A stretch of DNA of 64,000 bases, taken from the NCBI GenBank assembly GCA_011800805.1, contig MPNW01000223.1:57065-121064 (forward strand). Direction: 5' to 3'. A model generated the notes under the pieces. That model searched no databases. It saw only the letters and a program-made list of their open reading frames with translations, and was not told where the DNA came from. Of the stretch, positions 59,692-64,000 are shown one piece after another; position 1 is the stretch's first letter, and each line of letters opens with the position of its first letter. The position numbers and the translations under genes are program-made. The DNA comes from Hirudo medicinalis (Eukaryota; Annelida; Clitellata; Hirudinida; Hirudinidae).

Positions 59692-60544
59692 NAAGAAGAA
59701 GAAGAAGAAGAATTATCTTTGGTGGTGAAAATTTGAGCTAATTGAGTCTTCCTGAATATCGCACCTACTTTCGTTGCTTGCCGGCGAAAAATTGCTTTTC
59801 AGCCAGATGAAAGTAATCTATATGCAGGGCATCTGAGAGGGAGAAAGTGCCTAAGGGTCCGGCAATGTTTTTGGGCCCGCCCGCCGGGTTTTAAAATAAA
59901 ATATTGAAATTTTACAATCATGAACTTTTTTGCTTTAACCAAATTGATATAACATGGGGTCCCGAAATTTCTGTCGGGGGTCCCTTCTCATACGCCTTCC
60001 TATTAGCGTTTTTATCACGTCTTTCATCTTAGATGTCTTATCCCATCAACATTTAGAACGGCAGATTAATATTATTTCGGCGTGACTCTTATAATATTGT
60101 AGGTTCGGAGAGTGCGTTTATCCTTTCACCAAGTCATCCTTCACAGAAAAGAGAATCCCTCGCATTTCCTGTTTTATAATTTCCGTGCTAATTTATATTT
60201 TTCCAAGCCACATCGCTTTTCAAAGTCCTAGAAGACTTTCAAAATATCCCTGACATTCATTTTGATTACGATTTTGAGCATTTTATTAAGGTGCCCTGTT
60301 TTCATAGATCGCGCTTGTGATTGTGGACACTAATTCATTTAAAAATGAATAAAAATTATTTAAATTTAATAATTTGTTACGTTTAACAAAATATAGTTAA
60401 ATTTTAAAATTTTATTTTTCAAAAACGATTAAAAACTTAGTCTAGTCTTTTAGCTAGTCTTTAAAAAGTAAAACAAAACAAAATATTAACTGGTGTAGGT
60501 GACTGATGTTCGAGTACTTAAATGCATTTGATTGCTTGAATTAA
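58844..60544. other. Region upstream of INTS8
   Basis: Besides the AAT/AAG tract I see no gene. A GC-rich patch (59855-59895, cccgcccgccggg) sits in otherwise AT-rich DNA. The INTS8 promoter should lie within the last few hundred bases, but no core element is obvious. Confidence 0.4.
59625..59711. repeat. (AAT)n(AAG)n microsatellite with a single N
   Basis: About twenty AAT units, an N at 59692, then AAG units. The N probably marks a read join in the repeat. Confidence 0.95.
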
Positions 60545-63415
60545 ATGAATAAAAATCCAGAAATGTTTTTTCACAACGCGACATCCGATGGCTCCGAGAA
60601 GCCTCCCTGGTTCGAATACGTTCTGAACGAAAGATTGTTGGATGAACGATTGAAAAACAATTTAGATGCCTCGCAAGCGGCAATTCTTGTATCAACATTC
60701 CTGCACCATGCCGATGTCTCCTTCGGAATTATGAATGATATCAGAAATACAGAAAACATAGGTGGAGATGAAGAGTCTCAAAATATTGAGAACAGCAGAA
60801 TCAAATGTTTGAAAAGCCTTGCATCTAAATCTGCCGCGTCTATTTCATGGAACTTGGACTGTGTGAGCAAATATCTGCCAGCCAAACATGCTCATGCCTT
60901 ACTGTCACACTTGGTGAAAATAACCACTAACAACACGCCAAGTGCAGGCATTGACTTGGCTTCAGTCAGTCCTACAGCTCTGTTTGCCATAAATTTGTTC
61001 TGCTGTTGGAGTCTGAAATTCATTGTAGAAGAAAGCCTGCCTTCCAGACCACCTAAAGTTCCTCATTTTCAACTTCCGGGGCTGTTTGATCCACGTGCAA
61101 ACCTGCCCGGAGCCAAAGAATTAGTTTTCAAAATGCTACAGGAACAGGAGTCTGTTAATTTGTTGGAAAAGATAGCAGCTTCGCAAGATCTAGTGGCAGA
61201 CATGCCCACCACGAAATGTTTCACTTTTAAGAACGAGCAAGAAGTCCACGATTGGTCTCACTGCATCAGGATTCCACCAGCTGAGATTGCAGGCCAGGCT
61301 TCATATTCCTTGGGGTGCTTGTTCTTTCTCAGACAAAATTATCAAGCATCTCTCTCAGCATTTCTAACCTGCCATAGCTGCTTGAAGCTGGTAAAAAACC
61401 CGTTGTTTATGGTGGTCAACTCGGCAAAAGTCAGAGGATATCTGAAGGCCTGCAGAGGAGTTCTTAAGCTTCCTCCGTGCAAATCAGTGACAGTTCATGA
61501 GGCTATCAAAAAGTCACTCGATAATCAACGTTCTGAATTATGTGCTCTTCTGGTCAAAGATCTTGAGAAGCGAGAATTATCTCTCAGCTTTAGGTTTGAA
61601 CTGGAAACAAAATTACATGATGAGCACTCAGAAAAGTCAAAGTTGTACAAAAAAGTTCTGTCGTACAACTCGATGAGAAGAATTCTTAGCGGGAGTTTGA
61701 CATCCCACGGGTTTGTGATGAATATCTTGAAGAACAACAATTCAGAAAGTGTCCTCAGCAAGACTTGTTCCGACATTTGTTACAAATTACCTGGACCTCA
61801 GCAGACCTATTTGAAGGAGTTTCTTGTTCACCTTTGCGTGATGCTTCCAAAGCCTTCCAAAACAATAGATGATCTGCTGGAAGGAACATTGAGAAATATT
61901 TTCACAAGGTACGAGTTGGAGTTGTTAGAATCGCCTTCTGTAAGTCTTCCGCCCGAGGTTGACAAGTGCCGCTTGTCATTCGTCGAGTCACTTCGCAAAG
62001 ATCATAAGATCGCAAACCTCGAGCAAGAGCTCCTCACTTGTTACGATGCAGACAGAGTGAACGAAATCCTGGATGCCCTCAAGGGTGCCAAAGTTAATCC
62101 TTTGTTTCTGTTTGACAAGTGGAGGGAGCACTCTGAATTGAAATCCGTCGTCCGCGATCCTTACGCGTCGGCGCTTTACAACGTTTTCTTGGTAAAGTCG
62201 GATCTATGTCAGAAGCTGGAGCTGCACGAGGAATGCAAAACCTTATTGGATCATATGGGCACGATGTTGATGAAATCAAATTTTGCGAAAGTCAAGAAGA
62301 TTCTGAACTGGGATTGTCTCAAAGCTGATTTCTTGTCATTCTGTGCAGAAACTGCAACACCTCAAAAAAAATCAGAACTCCTGGAAAGGGCCAAACAGTG
62401 CTTGAATTCTTTTTCTCAGAAGCAAGAATTACAAATAAATCTCGAATTACTGACTCTTTCCACAGCTCATTTGGTGAATTGCGAGGAATACGAGTTTTTG
62501 AGCAGCACTAGTAACAGCAACGAAATTGTAATGTTTGGAAAAAAAGTTGGCTGGGTGCTAAGAGAGCTTAAGAAGTCCAAAAATGTTCCACAAACTGAGG
62601 TGCTGTTCAAATCTATTACCATAGCGGTCGTGACCCCGCCGACACTTTCGTTGCAAGGCCATATAAACAAAGATTGTTTTCTGAACTTTGTGTCCTTACT
62701 TTCTAATGAAGCGGTTCTTTCCATCATCATTTCTGGCCTCCTGAAGTTACTCAGGTTGTCGGACGAAAGCATAACCGAAGACGTAATTTGCGACTGTCCG
62801 ATCAACTGGTCGTCGAATAACAAGACGAAACTGGAGAGGGAACCAATTCTAGAAGCTCTACACTTTGTTTTGAATCATGCTTTGGGAACCAACATCCACA
62901 ACTTAAGTTGGATCAGAACACAGGCTGATTTATTTTATTCTCTCAAGCAGTATCATTTGTCTCTGAGATATTTCGTTCACCTCGGCGTACTGAGTACCGA
63001 CTATTTCTCGGAACCGATAAATAGAAATACTTACGGTGACCAAATATACAGAAAGATGATAGAAGCGTGCATGAATCTCAAGTGTTTCACTCAAGCCGCC
63101 GTCCTGTGCCAATTTCTCGAGAAGGTCGATTATTCGACGGCTTTCAAATGCATTTCCGAGAGACCGGTTTTCGACGAGGGAGAAGCTTACTATGGCTGCA
63201 TTTGGGATGCGACCTTGATGGAGTTCATCGTAGCCTGCCACAAAAGCAACGCAGAGATCGAGAAAATGTCCCACGCTCAGCAACTGATGAAATCCCAGCA
63301 GATGAATGGAAACAGATGCTCCGAGGCATTTCGAGAGATTTCGTGCATCAAAAGAAGAAAGTTCTTCAGGAGAATGGCCCAACATTACGTCGGAACCGTC
63401 CGGCTTTTCCGATGA
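60545..63415 (+). CDS. INTS8: Integrator complex subunit 8, intronless
   Basis: Subunit of Integrator, the nuclear complex that cleaves snRNA and paused nascent transcripts; INTS8 anchors the PP2A phosphatase module (established knowledge). A single 956-codon frame (human about 995). Matching landmarks in order: WFEY at residues 22-25, equivalent to the WFEF motif of human INTS8 needed for PP2A association; SAASISWNLDCVSKYLP (human VAAHLKWDLDILEKSL); SPTALFAINLFCCWSL; the helical-repeat middle; IISGLLKLLRLSDE (human IILSLFVKLHNVRED); NNLSW-type segment LSWIRTQADLFYSLKQYHLS; TQAAVLCQFLEKVDYSTAFK (human HTQVAILCQFLREIDYKTAFK); YYGCIWDATLMEFI; and the basic tail IKRRKFFRRMAQHY (human QRRKKKFLQAMAKLYF). 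The middle is diverged but colinear. It starts at the first in-frame ATG; a second Met is at residue 7. No stop, gap or poly(A) insertion scar suggests decay. Confidence 0.92.
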   Translation: MNKNPEMFFHNATSDGSEKPPWFEYVLNERLLDERLKNNLDASQAAILVSTFLHHADVSFGIMNDIRNTENIGGDEESQNIENSRIKCLKSLASKSAASISWNLDCVSKYLPAKHAHALLSHLVKITTNNTPSAGIDLASVSPTALFAINLFCCWSLKFIVEESLPSRPPKVPHFQLPGLFDPRANLPGAKELVFKMLQEQESVNLLEKIAASQDLVADMPTTKCFTFKNEQEVHDWSHCIRIPPAEIAGQASYSLGCLFFLRQNYQASLSAFLTCHSCLKLVKNPLFMVVNSAKVRGYLKACRGVLKLPPCKSVTVHEAIKKSLDNQRSELCALLVKDLEKRELSLSFRFELETKLHDEHSEKSKLYKKVLSYNSMRRILSGSLTSHGFVMNILKNNNSESVLSKTCSDICYKLPGPQQTYLKEFLVHLCVMLPKPSKTIDDLLEGTLRNIFTRYELELLESPSVSLPPEVDKCRLSFVESLRKDHKIANLEQELLTCYDADRVNEILDALKGAKVNPLFLFDKWREHSELKSVVRDPYASALYNVFLVKSDLCQKLELHEECKTLLDHMGTMLMKSNFAKVKKILNWDCLKADFLSFCAETATPQKKSELLERAKQCLNSFSQKQELQINLELLTLSTAHLVNCEEYEFLSSTSNSNEIVMFGKKVGWVLRELKKSKNVPQTEVLFKSITIAVVTPPTLSLQGHINKDCFLNFVSLLSNEAVLSIIISGLLKLLRLSDESITEDVICDCPINWSSNNKTKLEREPILEALHFVLNHALGTNIHNLSWIRTQADLFYSLKQYHLSLRYFVHLGVLSTDYFSEPINRNTYGDQIYRKMIEACMNLKCFTQAAVLCQFLEKVDYSTAFKCISERPVFDEGEAYYGCIWDATLMEFIVACHKSNAEIEKMSHAQQLMKSQQMNGNRCSEAFREISCIKRRKFFRRMAQHYVGTVRLFR

Positions 63416-63499
63416 ATGGCCTCGAATTGGACTCCTTTATGTGTACAAATAGGATGACATCCTTCTCTAGGCTTTACTTAAAGTGAATTATGATGTTTT

Positions 63500-63505
63500 A
63501 ATAAA
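63500..63505 (+). promoter_or_regulatory. Poly(A) signal, INTS8
   Basis: AATAAA about 85 bases past the stop codon. Confidence 0.65.
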
Positions 63506-64000
63506 GCACGATTATAAATTAATCACGTGGTTTGGTGATGTGCCCTTTTTCTGACGGTCCGAACTTGTTTTACGTTCTTATTATTGATGTCGAGATGTCG
63601 CCTTTGTGACCGACCGGGATGCCACCCCTGGTCCAGATCTTCCACTTCAAATGCTTCAGGTTCTGATAATTTCTACCCTGGTCTGACCTTGGTCGTGCTA
63701 GCTGGCCGAGAGCCCTCAAATAATATTTGCTTGACCGACGAGATTGTTCTATTATTACCTGGAACTTTCGAACGCGGACGTATGAGCACCTAAAGAACCC
63801 ATTTCGATGACATTTACGTATTTTTCCACTAAGATTTAATCCATGAACCCTGAAAGTTTGGCATGTTATTCTGCAATATGATGAAGGAGGACATTTGGAA
63901 TCATCCATATATTTATATTAATAAAGACCTGTGCTAACATTATTATTACTAAGATTATCGGATAATCATCGGACATAAAAATAAGTATGGGATTCGTTAA
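63506..64000. other. Right flank, no supported gene
   Basis: Overlapping open frames exist on both strands (minus 63570-63908, 112 codons from an ATG; plus 63584-63793), but neither shows a domain I recognise. A second AATAAA lies at 63920-63925. Confidence 0.35.

Overview
This is a nuclear genomic window from an invertebrate animal. Evidence: GT-AG introns split almost every gene, the genetic code is standard, poly(A) signals are AATAAA, and the proteins are animal-specific (Mint/X11 adaptor, DAPK-type ROCO protein, axonemal dynein, Integrator subunit 8). The DNA is AT-rich with many (ATT)n and (GAC/GAT)n tracts. Ciliary dynein plus a CR1/jockey-like LINE tail fit many lophotrochozoans (annelid or mollusc), but I cannot name the species. 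One 473-base N run (47082-47554) and three single Ns (4926, 57807, 59692) mark draft-assembly joins, and two of them are flanked by duplicated sequence.

Layout, left to right: (1) the 3' half of an APBA/Mint/X11 adaptor gene (1-1962, +); (2) a DAPK1-like ankyrin-ROC-COR-death-domain gene with no kinase domain (3606-8615, +); (3) signal peptide peptidase HM13 (10076-12773, +); (4) an intronless four-pass membrane protein of unknown family (13858-15396, +), tail-to-tail with (5) mitochondrial chaperonin HSP60 (16207-19159, -); (6) a 23-kb inner-arm axonemal dynein heavy chain gene of the DNAH3/7/12 group (21461-44489, +), divergent from HSP60; (7) an hnRNP A/B-type RNA-binding protein interrupted by the N gap (45725-48487, +); (8) about 12 kb without a convincing gene, rich in tandem repeats and possible regulatory motifs; (9) an intronless INTS8 gene (60545-63415, +).

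The genes are an ordinary eukaryotic neighbourhood, not an operon: synaptic/trafficking adaptor, cell-death signalling, ER membrane proteolysis, mitochondrial folding, ciliary motility, RNA processing and transcription termination. The exon models of APBA, the DAPK-like gene, HM13, HSP60 and hnRNP were built by hand, and their phases add up to open frames. For the dynein I followed most exons and found one one-base frame break.

The most notable points are the kinase-less DAPK paralogue with one ankyrin repeat per 99-nt exon, the intronless INTS8 that keeps its PP2A-binding WFE(F/Y) motif, the orphan membrane protein, the dynein frame break at a C5 run, the duplicated RGG exon around the assembly gap, and the 12-kb repeat-rich region with CTCF-like, CRE-like and homeodomain-like motifs.
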